Assembly: GCF_007830545.1 (NCBI RefSeq)
Contig: NZ_VLLF01000001.1
Span: 186,001-250,000, forward strand
DNA: 64,000 nt
Reading direction: 5' to 3'
From: Roseibium hamelinense
Lineage (GTDB): Bacteria; Pseudomonadota; Alphaproteobacteria; Rhizobiales; Stappiaceae
In this document: in pieces, positions 16,880-24,992 of the stretch
Position numbering within the stretch: position 1 is the stretch's first letter
Layout of the letters: every line of letters starts with the position of its first letter
Program-made: the position numbers and the translations under genes
Notes under the pieces: generated by a model
What the model was told of the DNA's origin: nothing
The model's input: only the letters and a program-made list of their open reading frames with translations
Databases searched by the model: none

Positions 16880-17947
16880 TCAGCAAAACGCTTGCGCAAG
16901 GACGGTGTGCCGGGATCTGGCAACGACCTCGAGAGCATCCGGAGACGGGCAAAGCGTCCTTTCAATCTCGCCATCAACGAGGAGCGTGAGGATCTTTTGA
17001 TCCGTGCGACTGAAGGAGATTCGGGCTTCTTGAAGGATCCTGTCCGGGTCTGAAAAACCGCAGGTCACGACAACCGGCGCGCCGGTTTCTTCCGCAAGAT
17101 CGATGACCGGAAGGTTGTTGGAACCTAGGACTTCAAGCGCAGAGCTGCGGGTGTCGGCGTCCGGAAAAACAAACACCTTTGACTTCTGGTCGGGAATGAC
17201 CGCCCGCGCTTTTCCAGTTGGTCCAACTGTGGTGCCGGTATTGAACGGCGGCCGGTTGAGGCGCAATTCGAGTGGCACACCATGGTTCCGGGCAACTTCG
17301 ATAGCGCGGTGGTGGAGAACCTTTGCCCCGGAAATCGACATCGCGATCGCATCTTCATAGCTGATTTCTTCGAGCAGCTGTGCGTCGGGGTAGGTGTTGG
17401 GATCTGCCGAGAAAACGCCCGGAACGTCGGAGCAAATCGTGCAAGCTTCGGCGTTCAAGTATGCGGCCAGCAGGATTGCACTGACATCCGAAGAGTTCTT
17501 ACCAAGCCAAGTCAGGTCGCCTGACAGGCTGCGCGCCTGCCCCCCGGGAACGACAACGATTTTACCCTCGGCCAGCGTCTGCCGCACGCGGCTCATGTCG
17601 ATGTTTTTGGGCGTCGCATTGCAAAACACAGAATCTGTTTCAATACCCAGCAGGTCTGCCGGCATCACCCGGCATGGCGCATTGACCGCATCGAAGGCCG
17701 CAGCCAGCAAATAGGCCCCCACAGTGTCGGCACGGGGCAACAGGCCGCCTGTGGTTTGCTCCTTGGGTTTGGGGTTGACGTCGGTGAGGAGCTTGCGCCA
17801 GCTCTCTGTGAGGTTGGGCGGTGCCGATACGACCACCACCATGTCCTTTCCGCGGGCCTGTGCGTTCATAACGTACGCCGCAACGCGGTGGAAACCTTCC
17901 GGGTCCGCAAAGCTGGATCCGCCAAACTTTATGACTGTCGGGGCCAT
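16880..17947 (-). CDS. Aspartokinase homologue, short form
   Basis: 355 residues with KFGGSSFADPEGFHRVA at the N-terminus, GGQARSLSGDLTWLGKNSSDVSAILLA in the middle and SGAKVLHHRAIEVARNHGVPLELR. The catalytic domain is complete. The C-terminal region is short for two full ACT domains, so the usual lysine/threonine feedback site may be lost. It lies between the ASADH gene (one base away) and glmE. Inference: it phosphorylates 3-methylaspartate made by the mutase. Alternative: it is an insensitive extra copy protecting against an aspartate-analogue product. Confidence 0.88.
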   Translation of the reverse strand: MAPTVIKFGGSSFADPEGFHRVAAYVMNAQARGKDMVVVVSAPPNLTESWRKLLTDVNPKPKEQTTGGLLPRADTVGAYLLAAAFDAVNAPCRVMPADLLGIETDSVFCNATPKNIDMSRVRQTLAEGKIVVVPGGQARSLSGDLTWLGKNSSDVSAILLAAYLNAEACTICSDVPGVFSADPNTYPDAQLLEEISYEDAIAMSISGAKVLHHRAIEVARNHGVPLELRLNRPPFNTGTTVGPTGKARAVIPDQKSKVFVFPDADTRSSALEVLGSNNLPVIDLAEETGAPVVVTCGFSDPDRILQEARISFSRTDQKILTLLVDGEIERTLCPSPDALEVVARSRHTVLAQAFC

Positions 17948-17948
17948 G

Positions 17949-18986
17949 TCACTGCACCTGCATGTTGGTGACCGCTTCTGCGATCTGGATGGCGTTCAGA
18001 GCGGCGCCGATGCGAATGTTGTCGGCAATCAGCCAGAGCCAGAGCCCGCATGGATCGTCCGGATTGATGCGGATGCGGCCGACATGAACCTGGTTCGGAT
18101 CCGAGAGAAAACGCGGTGTCGGATAGGTGACCTTGCCAGGTCCGTCGTCGTAAACGAGGATGTCCTCGAGCGAGCGGAGCAGGCTAACAACCTGTTCGCG
18201 GCCGACTGGCGTTTCGAAACGGATGTAGGCTGTTTCAGAATGAGCGTTGATGACCGGAACGCGCACACATGTTGCAGTCAGTGCAAAGTCCGGCAGTCCC
18301 ATGATCTTCCGGCTTTCCTGAAGCATTTTTTGCTCTTCAAGGGTAAAGCCGGTGTCCAATGGCCGGTCGATATTGGGAATAAGATTGAAACCGAGGGGAT
18401 CGCTGAACTTCACATTGTCTGTGTCGGCGCTGGTCTGATCGCTGAGCACACGGTCTGCGGACTTTCGCAGCTCGTCTATGCCGGACAGACCGGCGCCGGA
18501 GGCTGCCTGGTAGGTGGAGACCACAACCGAAGAGATCGGCGTATGGTCATGCAGCGGGCGCAAAAGGCGCACCAGCGGGATGGTCGAGCAGTTGGGATTT
18601 GAAATGATGCCAGAATCCGGGCGCTGGCGAACGACTTCCGCGTTGACCTGCGGGACCACAAGCGGGACATCATCGTCCATGCGGAAGGCATTGGTGTTGT
18701 CGATGACAAGCGCCCCTTGAGCGGCCGCCCGCCGTGCATGACGTTCTGAAACACTTCCGCCGGCTGAAAAGAACGCCAAATCAGTGTTGGCAAAGTTGAA
18801 ACCCTCCAGGTCCTCGACCTGTCTTTCTTTTCCGCGCACGACCTGTTTGCGGCCTGCGCTGCGGGAAGAGGCAAGCAGCGCAACGTCATTCACGGGAAAG
18901 TCGCGTTCATCCAAAAGCGAGATGAGGGTTTGTCCAACGGCGCCTGTCGCGCCCACTATGGCAATGTTTGGGTGGTTGGTATTCAT
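17949..18986 (-). CDS. Aspartate-semialdehyde dehydrogenase homologue
   Basis: 345 residues. It has the NADP motif IVGATGAVGQTLISLL, the catalytic Cys in SNPNCSTIPLVRLL, the substrate-binding segment STYQAASGAGLSGIDEL and the His region of the C-terminal domain (RVPVINAHSETAYIRFE). It reduces an aspartyl phosphate to the semialdehyde. The gene is packed between the glutamate mutase small-subunit and aspartokinase genes, so 3-methylaspartyl phosphate is the likely substrate. Whether the genome has a separate housekeeping asd cannot be seen here. Confidence 0.88.
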   Translation of the reverse strand: MNTNHPNIAIVGATGAVGQTLISLLDERDFPVNDVALLASSRSAGRKQVVRGKERQVEDLEGFNFANTDLAFFSAGGSVSERHARRAAAQGALVIDNTNAFRMDDDVPLVVPQVNAEVVRQRPDSGIISNPNCSTIPLVRLLRPLHDHTPISSVVVSTYQAASGAGLSGIDELRKSADRVLSDQTSADTDNVKFSDPLGFNLIPNIDRPLDTGFTLEEQKMLQESRKIMGLPDFALTATCVRVPVINAHSETAYIRFETPVGREQVVSLLRSLEDILVYDDGPGKVTYPTPRFLSDPNQVHVGRIRINPDDPCGLWLWLIADNIRIGAALNAIQIAEAVTNMQVQ

Positions 18987-18988
18987 GA

Positions 18989-19525
18989 CTAAAAAGTTCC
19001 CTGTTGAGCGGTTTGGACCGGCAATTGCGGCACGGAAGCGCTGGCCCCGGATGCAAGCTGTTTGAGCTTGATCAGCAGTTTTTCGGGGTCGTTGACGATT
19101 TCATTCACGCCGTCGCTGAGCAGCTGATCGACTTCGCGGCTTGTTTTCCGTGAGCCGACAGAGAGGTTTCCGCCAAGAAAAACCGGGCACCGCACCTGAT
19201 AGTCGCGCTTTGCGATGCCAAGTCCGGCAAGATCGTCCGCTGCATGGCCGTTCAAGGAGCCGATGATGATGGCAATGACATCCGGATGCTTTTGATGAGC
19301 ATCCATGATCTCCTCAATTGGTGTTGCCGCGCCCAGGTTGACGACCTCAAAGCCGTTGTCGCGCAGAAACATCGCGATCATGTGGTTGCCGACAACATGC
19401 GCATCGCTTGCCGCAACGCAGAGAATGACCTTTGGCCGGATGTCTTCACGGAGCGGCGGTTCAAATCCGTGGCCAATTGGGGGAAATTGCGGCGCCATGG
19501 GCGCCGGGGACTGCGTCAAGGACAT
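18989..19525 (-). CDS. glmS: Glutamate mutase small (sigma) subunit, B12-binding
   Basis: 178 residues. The cobalamin-binding signature DxHxxG is present as SDAHVVGNHM, followed by NGFEVVNLGAATPIEEI, IIIGSLNGH and FLGGNLSVG, matching the beta-alpha fold of MutS/GlmS. The His of DAHVVG would be the lower axial cobalt ligand. The ATG at 19525 excludes a basic upstream extension unlike the family. The ASADH gene starts immediately after its stop. It pairs with the large subunit encoded at 15467-16849. Confidence 0.88.
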   Translation of the reverse strand: MSLTQSPAPMAPQFPPIGHGFEPPLREDIRPKVILCVAASDAHVVGNHMIAMFLRDNGFEVVNLGAATPIEEIMDAHQKHPDVIAIIIGSLNGHAADDLAGLGIAKRDYQVRCPVFLGGNLSVGSRKTSREVDQLLSDGVNEIVNDPEKLLIKLKQLASGASASVPQLPVQTAQQGTF

Positions 19526-19562
19526 GTGGTGAATCCTGTAATTGATGATTGAAATGAGGCGC

Positions 19563-20555
19563 TTAAAACGGCGCCGGGTGAAAAATCCCACCGTCGGCCG
19601 ATGGAGCGTTCAGCCCTCGCGGCAGCTTTAGGTCTGAAAAACGACCCAGGTTCCTGTCGAAAATTTCTTGGTAGTTTCCGGTCGATTGCAGCATTGCGCG
19701 CAGCCGCTGCGCGGCCATTGGATCTCTTGGCCACAAGGGGAGGCCGGCTGCCAAAAAAGCGTCTTGGCGGGCGGTGCACGCAGTGTCAGTCACGCGGTCC
19801 GCCGTGACACCGAGCTCGGTGGCCCGGACAAGAGCGGCAAAGGTCCATTCGACGAGCCGGGCGAAAATTGGATCCTCAACAGGGACAACCGGCCCCATCA
19901 GCTCGCGCGAGATGCGTTCGTCCAAAATGACGAGTTGTTGTGGGTCCTCCAAGTCGGAGAGCACGCCTGCCAGACCAATGGCATCAAACACGACAGCGTC
20001 AACGTCTCCCGAGACAAGCGCGGATACCGCGTCTGCAAGGGTTTCAAATGGACGGATTGTTGCAGGACGCCCGCTTCGGTAGGCGTCGATATTGCCGGCC
20101 GAAGTGGTCCCACCCTGAACAGCGATGACCAGGTCTTGCCAAGTCGAGAATGTCTTTTCGGCATTATGCCGCTGTGTCAGAACCGCTTCACCGTCAACAA
20201 GGGTAACGACCGGAAAGGTGACCGCGTTCTGAAGCTCTCGAGAAAGCGTCTTACTGGCATTGTAAAGGCCGATGTCGATGGATTCTGCGGCGAGGGCACT
20301 GAAGCGTTCATCCGGATTGACGATCTCAAAGGCAACCGGCCTGTGATCTGCGAAGATGACAGCTGACAATGCGCGGCCGAAGTCGGCGTCCATCCCTTTG
20401 CAACCGTCATCCGTATGGACCGAAAGTCCTTTGATACCGGCACTTGTTCCGGCTTTCAGCATGCCGCGATGGTGGATTCGCGTCAGCGCAGGAGAGGCAG
20501 ACAAAGCGGCCGGCAGGACCGTTGAAGGGGTCATGGGGGGCGAAACATGCGTCAT
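19563..20555 (-). CDS. Solute-binding-protein-fold protein (AapJ-like) lacking a clear signal peptide
   Basis: About 330 residues with the AapJ/general amino-acid-binding pattern: GIKGLSVHTDDGCKGMDADFGRALSAVIF, then RFSALAAESIDIGLYNASKTLSREL, and the typical C-terminus GNYQEIFDRNLG...LKLPRGLNA. Family members are periplasmic, but the N-terminus here has no basic n-region or recognisable cleavage site and no permease or ATPase gene is near. It is the first gene of the minus-strand operon. It may be a cytoplasmic binding or catalytic protein; cyclohexadienyl dehydratase is a known enzyme of this fold. The start is uncertain (20567 GTG, 20555 or 20534 ATG); none has a strong ribosome-binding site. 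Confidence 0.75.
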   Translation of the reverse strand: MTHVSPPMTPSTVLPAALSASPALTRIHHRGMLKAGTSAGIKGLSVHTDDGCKGMDADFGRALSAVIFADHRPVAFEIVNPDERFSALAAESIDIGLYNASKTLSRELQNAVTFPVVTLVDGEAVLTQRHNAEKTFSTWQDLVIAVQGGTTSAGNIDAYRSGRPATIRPFETLADAVSALVSGDVDAVVFDAIGLAGVLSDLEDPQQLVILDERISRELMGPVVPVEDPIFARLVEWTFAALVRATELGVTADRVTDTACTARQDAFLAAGLPLWPRDPMAAQRLRAMLQSTGNYQEIFDRNLGRFSDLKLPRGLNAPSADGGIFHPAPF

Positions 20556-20567
20556 CGGATCTACCAC

Positions 20568-21045
20568 TCGCGTTCAGTGCTGAATTTCACGATTCAGTTG
20601 TAGACTTAAGCGTGTAGTGATCGCTATTTAGAAAAGCTAATCCTACCTAAGGGCAGTAGAATAATTCCGGAAAAACAACGCGCTAATTCTTCGAAGGGGC
20701 TGTCGAATTCGAGGAGAGCGCCGGTTGGTCTGATTGTCACTTGCCGAACGGATGGGCTGATATGGGGCGTGTCGCAGAGTTTTTTGCGTTAGCCCGGCCT
20801 TGAGATTTGGTTGTTGAAAGAGCGCACCTGTAATTGGAATTCCGCATCGTGATCCTCGGCTCCATCGTTGAAAAACTGAAGCGCCGGTCGAAGTCTGAAA
20901 ATTGCTCTCAAAACGGGAGAAATCAGCCCGTCAGTGAAAGTTGCGACAGGCCCGATGGGAAAGGTCCGTGTTTCAGGGATCGGATCTTGTAAACGATCAA
21001 AAGATGTGCATGTTCAAATATGCAACCTATTTAGTGATTTGTATT
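20568..21045. other. Divergent spacer between the minus-strand operon and the LysR gene
   Basis: Holds the single TetR-type operator at 20613-20628. No gene is supported in the rest. LysR-type regulators often bind such divergent spacers, but I could not single out a site. Confidence 0.5.
20613..20628. promoter_or_regulatory. Single TetR-type operator upstream of the glutamate mutase operon
   Basis: TGTAGTGATCGCTATT, whose 12-bp core (20615-20626) is identical to both copies before gnd. It lies about 60 bp upstream of the operon's first gene. No second copy at 29-bp spacing was found here. Confidence 0.7.
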
Positions 21046-21993
21046 TTGAGCAACCTACCCCCTTTGAATGCGCTGCGGAGTTTTTGCGCAGTCGGCCAGA
21101 AAAAATCCATTGCAGGAGCTGCTGCGGAGCTCAGTGTTTCGCCATCAGCTGTCAGTCAGCAGATCAAGACGCTGGAAGCCTGGATAGGCGTGCAGCTTTT
21201 ACAGCGCCGGAATTCCAGCGTCGAGCTCACGGAAAAAGGCGCGTCCTACTATGCCAGCGTTTGGCAGGCTCTTTCCTTGATTGAGGATGCAACGCAAAAC
21301 TTGAGGGGAGCGGAAAACTCGGCGCAACTCACCATTTCAGTTCTGCCGTCTTTCGCGTCTCTCTGGCTGGTCCCGCGGCTTGGAAAATTCACCTCAATGC
21401 ATGCGGGAATTGATGTGTCTGTGCTGACATCCAACAGTCTGGTGGATTTTAGCAGCGACAATATCGACGTGGGCGTCCGCTATGGCATGGGTGGTTATGA
21501 CGGGCTGACATGCCGCAAGTTGATGCCGGAATATGTGAACGTGGTTTGCACGCCGGCTGCACTCTACCGGTACATCAAGACTTACGGCTCTATCGAGAAT
21601 ATGAGCGGTTTGTCAGAAGTGCCTTTCATTGACGATGTGGGGCCGAAAGTGACCTTTAAACAGAGCGCAAAGGACTGGATGTCCGAAAGGGGGCTTGACC
21701 CAAACGGCATTTCCTATGCGTTCCGGTTCACTGACAGCCACATAGCGATTGAGAACATGATCTCTCAAAACATGTTCATGCTCGCGCGTTTGTCCCTGGT
21801 TGAAGGGCGGATGAAAACGGGGGAGGTGATCGCGCCATTTGGGCCCTGGACCGTAGAAAAAGCAGGGTACTATTTGGTGTCCCCCGAACATATGGTCTTG
21901 CGTCCGGCAGCTAAGGTGTTCGTCAGTTGGCTGACCAAGGAGTGCGAGGTCTGGGAAAAACGAGCCGAAACGCTCAGGGACTGGCAGGGCTGA
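21046..21993 (+). CDS. LysR-family regulator (GcvA-like)
   Basis: About 315 residues. The winged helix-turn-helix spans about residues 5-60 (LPPLNALRSFCAVGQKKSIAGAAAELSVSPSAVSQQIKTLE), followed by a periplasmic-binding-fold effector domain. A TTG at 21046 gives the usual family N-terminus but has no clear ribosome-binding site. ATG codons at 21004 and 21010 would add 12-14 residues. It is divergent from the glutamate mutase operon and probably activates it in response to a pathway compound; the effector is unknown. Confidence 0.8.
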   Translation: MSNLPPLNALRSFCAVGQKKSIAGAAAELSVSPSAVSQQIKTLEAWIGVQLLQRRNSSVELTEKGASYYASVWQALSLIEDATQNLRGAENSAQLTISVLPSFASLWLVPRLGKFTSMHAGIDVSVLTSNSLVDFSSDNIDVGVRYGMGGYDGLTCRKLMPEYVNVVCTPAALYRYIKTYGSIENMSGLSEVPFIDDVGPKVTFKQSAKDWMSERGLDPNGISYAFRFTDSHIAIENMISQNMFMLARLSLVEGRMKTGEVIAPFGPWTVEKAGYYLVSPEHMVLRPAAKVFVSWLTKECEVWEKRAETLRDWQG

Positions 21994-22031
21994 GTTGTCG
22001 GGCCGGACCTAACGATCGTGCTGGGGAATTT

Positions 22032-23246
22032 TCAGGCTGACTTGTCTTCGGGTTTCCGGTCGAAAAGGTTTTGAAGATGGTCTGAGTATTCGACGACCTG
22101 GCCCCGCCCATTCTTTTTGGCTTGATAGACGGCAAGGTCGGCTTTGTGCAGGGCAGTGCGTTCCGTGTCCTGCGAGGTTGCAACATACGCTCCGACACTG
22201 AGGCTTGGCACATACGAATTGCCCTGATGCGTGCAAGGGGTGCGGGCGTTTTCGATCAAACGGCGGTAGACTTTGCGCAATTCATCCAGATCGACACCGG
22301 GGCACAAAAGAACAAACTCGTCGCCTCCGTACCGACCGACAATGTCCGTCGGGGCCCTTGTGCTGGATTGCAATATCCCTGCGACATGCTGCAGCAGCTT
22401 GTCGCCGCATTGATGGCCGTATTGGTCGTTGACCTGCTTGAAATAGTCGACGTCGACAAACAAAATGCCAAGACCCGCGCCGCTATTCCTTTGAGAAAAG
22501 ATCGTCTCCAGCATGTCAGCAATGGAGTTGCGGTCTAAGGTGCCGGTGAGCTGATCGTAGCGCGTCAGCTCCAACAGTTCCCGGTCCTTGCGCATGAGCT
22601 GGCGCGTGCGGTGAACATAGGCGATCGCGGGAAAAAGCAGAACGAGGACGGTCCCGGTTATAAGATACCAGCTGATGCGTTGAAACGTGTCTTCCAGCGC
22701 CTCCTTCAGGGTGCTGACATCCACGTAGACTTCCATTGCGCCAATGCGCTCTCCGTTCGGAAGCCGGGCAGGGATATAAACCTCGACGTAGTTTTCAATG
22801 TCCGCTTGCCGGCTTTCGTCATCGTCCTCATGTTCGTGGAAGAAGACCAGTGTTTGACCACTGTCAAATGCCGACTTGGCCGTTGAATTGAAAACGTCCG
22901 AGGGTTCCAGAATGCCGGCATCGGACAAGAACGTCTGCATGCCGTTGCGGTCAAAAATCTCGAACCGGATGACATCCACCAAAGCGAATGAGTCCTCAAT
23001 TCGGTTGACCTGATCCGGCGTCGTGATGCCCTGTTCCACAAGGCGGCGGAAATCATCTGCGGAATCAAAGAAACTGTTGGCCCAACGGGTGGCTCTGGTT
23101 TCGGCATTTTGCTTGATGGAGACTTCTACCTGCCAGTCGATCAGGCGGTCCAGCGCGGCCACGACTCCGCCCCAAAGCAAGGAGCCGGCGAGCACCGAAA
23201 TCAGCAATGGATTGCGCCGAATGACTGAAAGGACAGGTGGCCGCAT
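22032..23246 (-). CDS. Membrane-bound diguanylate cyclase
   Basis: 404 residues. Two membrane helices (about 12-34 and 190-212) enclose a periplasmic sensor domain of about 150 residues. The cytoplasmic GGDEF domain has an intact active site, RYGGDEFVLLCPG (about 304-316), plus FVDVDYFKQVND and NGRG. It synthesises cyclic-di-GMP from GTP. No inhibitory RxxD site was evident before the GGDEF motif. It is transcribed convergently with the LysR gene. Confidence 0.88.
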   Translation of the reverse strand: MRPPVLSVIRRNPLLISVLAGSLLWGGVVAALDRLIDWQVEVSIKQNAETRATRWANSFFDSADDFRRLVEQGITTPDQVNRIEDSFALVDVIRFEIFDRNGMQTFLSDAGILEPSDVFNSTAKSAFDSGQTLVFFHEHEDDDESRQADIENYVEVYIPARLPNGERIGAMEVYVDVSTLKEALEDTFQRISWYLITGTVLVLLFPAIAYVHRTRQLMRKDRELLELTRYDQLTGTLDRNSIADMLETIFSQRNSGAGLGILFVDVDYFKQVNDQYGHQCGDKLLQHVAGILQSSTRAPTDIVGRYGGDEFVLLCPGVDLDELRKVYRRLIENARTPCTHQGNSYVPSLSVGAYVATSQDTERTALHKADLAVYQAKKNGRGQVVEYSDHLQNLFDRKPEDKSA

Positions 23247-23462
23247 GCGCAGGGTCCGGATTCAAGGGTTTCATCCAGCTTGGCTCAAATTGCTTGACCA
23301 AAGCCTAAACCGGCCATTGGTCCGCGGGTGCCGTGGTAGATTTGGCATGGGGCAGAACGGTTTTCCTTGAAAAAGAACAGGAGAATATGTGGTATCTCTA
23401 TACCGTTTTTATATCTTACTGAATTTACTGTATTTTCTAGAGTGATGTTGTCTTGTTTGTGC

Positions 23463-23491
23463 TTGACGACGGTTTTGTAACGCCGTATACA
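23463..23491 (+). promoter_or_regulatory. Strong sigma-70-type promoter for rplM-rpsI
   Basis: TTGACG at 23463-23468 and TATACA at 23486-23491 with exactly 17 bp between. The 85-bp leader before rplM and the rest of the 23247-23578 spacer hold no gene. Confidence 0.8.
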
Positions 23492-23578
23492 CCCCCACGA
23501 ACGAATTCAGGTCCGTTGGCTGGCATGACCGTGCCGGGCGGGCCTTTCTCTTTAACCGATCAATAGTGGATCAGTCAC

Positions 23579-24049
23579 ATGAAGACCTTCTCTGCCAAGC
23601 CGGCTGAGGTCGAGAAAAAGTGGATCTTGATCGACGCAGAAGGCATGGTTGTCGGCCGTTTGGCGGCTTACATCGCAAACCACCTGCGCGGCAAGCATCT
23701 GCCGACCTACACGCCCCATGTTGATTGCGGCGACAATGTTATCGTGATCAATGCCGACAAGGTGAGGTTCACGGGCCGCAAGTACGATAACAAAAAGTAC
23801 TACTGGCACACCGGTCACCCGGGCGGCATCAAGGAGCGTACGGCGCGCGGCATTCTGGAAGGCCGTTTCCCGGAGCGCGTTCTCGAAAAAGCTGTTCAGC
23901 GCATGATGCCGGGCGGTCCGCTGTCCAACAAGCAGCTGAAAAATCTTAAGGTTTATGCAGGTGCGACCCACCCGCATGAGGCACAGTCGCCTGAACTGGT
24001 TGACGTGAAGAGCCTCAACGCGAAAAACGATGGCATGAGGGCTGAATAA
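23579..24049 (+). CDS. rplM: 50S ribosomal protein L13
   Basis: 156 residues, typical alphaproteobacterial length. Characteristic stretches are [37 protein letters not shown] and [24 protein letters not shown]. The stop overlaps the rpsI start, the conserved rplM-rpsI arrangement. L13 is an early-assembly 23S rRNA-binding protein. Confidence 0.98.
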   Translation: MKTFSAKPAEVEKKWILIDAEGMVVGRLAAYIANHLRGKHLPTYTPHVDCGDNVIVINADKVRFTGRKYDNKKYYWHTGHPGGIKERTARGILEGRFPERVLEKAVQRMMPGGPLSNKQLKNLKVYAGATHPHEAQSPELVDVKSLNAKNDGMRAE

Positions 24050-24525
24050 TGGCTGAGCTGCAATCCCTGGAAGACCTGGGCGGCGCGGTCGATACCGCAG
24101 CCCCTGAAGCACCGGTCCACGTTCAGAAGCTGGACGCGAATGGCCGTGCATACGCCACTGGCAAGCGGAAAGACGCGATTGCACGCGTCTGGATCAAGCC
24201 GGGCACAGGCAAGATCATCGTCAACAAAAAGGACTACACCGAGTATTTCGCTCGCCCGGTCCTGCAGATGATCCTGCGGCAGCCGGTCATGCTGACCGAA
24301 CGCGATGGCCAGTATGACATTATCGCAACCGTCACAGGTGGCGGTCTGTCCGGTCAGGCCGGTGCGGTCCGTCACGGCCTGTCCAAGGCGCTGACACACT
24401 ATGAGCCGGAACTGCGTGGCGTTCTGAAGAAGAATGGCTTCCTGACCCGCGACAGCCGCGTTGTCGAGCGTAAGAAGTTCGGTAAGCGCAAGGCCCGCCG
24501 GTCGTTCCAGTTCTCCAAGCGTTAA
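24049..24525 (+). CDS. rpsI: 30S ribosomal protein S9
   Basis: 158 residues, including the N-terminal extension of about 30 residues common in alphaproteobacteria. The conserved parts are [43 protein letters not shown] and the basic tail [17 protein letters not shown], whose final Lys-Arg reaches toward the ribosomal P site. Followed directly by a strong terminator. Confidence 0.98.
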   Translation: MAELQSLEDLGGAVDTAAPEAPVHVQKLDANGRAYATGKRKDAIARVWIKPGTGKIIVNKKDYTEYFARPVLQMILRQPVMLTERDGQYDIIATVTGGGLSGQAGAVRHGLSKALTHYEPELRGVLKKNGFLTRDSRVVERKKFGKRKARRSFQFSKR

Positions 24526-24550
24526 TCGCCTGGAACTTGTCTTTTTCGAA

Positions 24551-24579
24551 ACCCGCCGGAGCCATCCGGCGGGTTTTTT
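24551..24579 (+). terminator. Rho-independent terminator of rplM-rpsI
   Basis: Ten-bp perfect stem ACCCGCCGGA / TCCGGCGGGT, loop GCCA, then TTTTTG. Confidence 0.92.
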
Positions 24580-24608
24580 GTTTGATTTACCCGTTTCCAG
24601 AGGCCGCC

Positions 24609-24929
24609 ATGAAATTTAATCACATCGGAATTCCGACCGAAAAGCGGTTTGAGGGTGAGGTTTATATTCCGCACTTGAAGATGACTGTGAGCGACCACAA
24701 GGCCAGTCCCTTTGGCATCCAATGGATGCGCTTTGACGCAGATGCGGACTATCCGGATCTGGTCAAAACCGTGCCTCATGCGGCATTCGAGGTCGATGAT
24801 CTTTCAGCCGCGCTGAAGGGACAGACTGTCATCATCGCCCCCAACAGCCCGTCAGCCGGGCTCACCGTTGCCTTCATCGAATCCGCCGGCGCGCCGGTTG
24901 AATTGATGCAGTACGATACAAAGGCATGA
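24609..24929 (+). CDS. Small VOC-fold (glyoxalase-like) protein
   Basis: 106 residues in a single VOC half: MKFNHIGIPTEKRF at the start and FIESAGAPVELMQYD at the end, with an AAFEVDDLSAAL element between. The His and Glu positions suggest metal binding. The ATG at 24609 is preferred because the upstream frame runs through the rpsI terminator. No partner gene indicates the substrate. Confidence 0.75.
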   Translation: MKFNHIGIPTEKRFEGEVYIPHLKMTVSDHKASPFGIQWMRFDADADYPDLVKTVPHAAFEVDDLSAALKGQTVIIAPNSPSAGLTVAFIESAGAPVELMQYDTKA

Positions 24930-24935
24930 AAGCCC

Positions 24936-24960
24936 TCCCGCAGCGTTTCTTGCTGCGGGA
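24936..24960. terminator. Hairpin between convergent genes
   Basis: Nine-bp stem TCCCGCAGC / GCTGCGGGA with a 7-base loop, just after the VOC stop. No T tract, so termination is only likely. Confidence 0.4.
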
Positions 24961-24992
24961 CGCTCTGCTGCCAAGGCATGCAAGCGGCGGGT

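Noticed and set aside
21032..21043. TAGTGATTTGTA just before the LysR start as a sixth TetR operator
   Set aside because: It keeps only one half of the palindrome (9 of 12 core bases), so autoregulation of the LysR gene by TetR is not supported.
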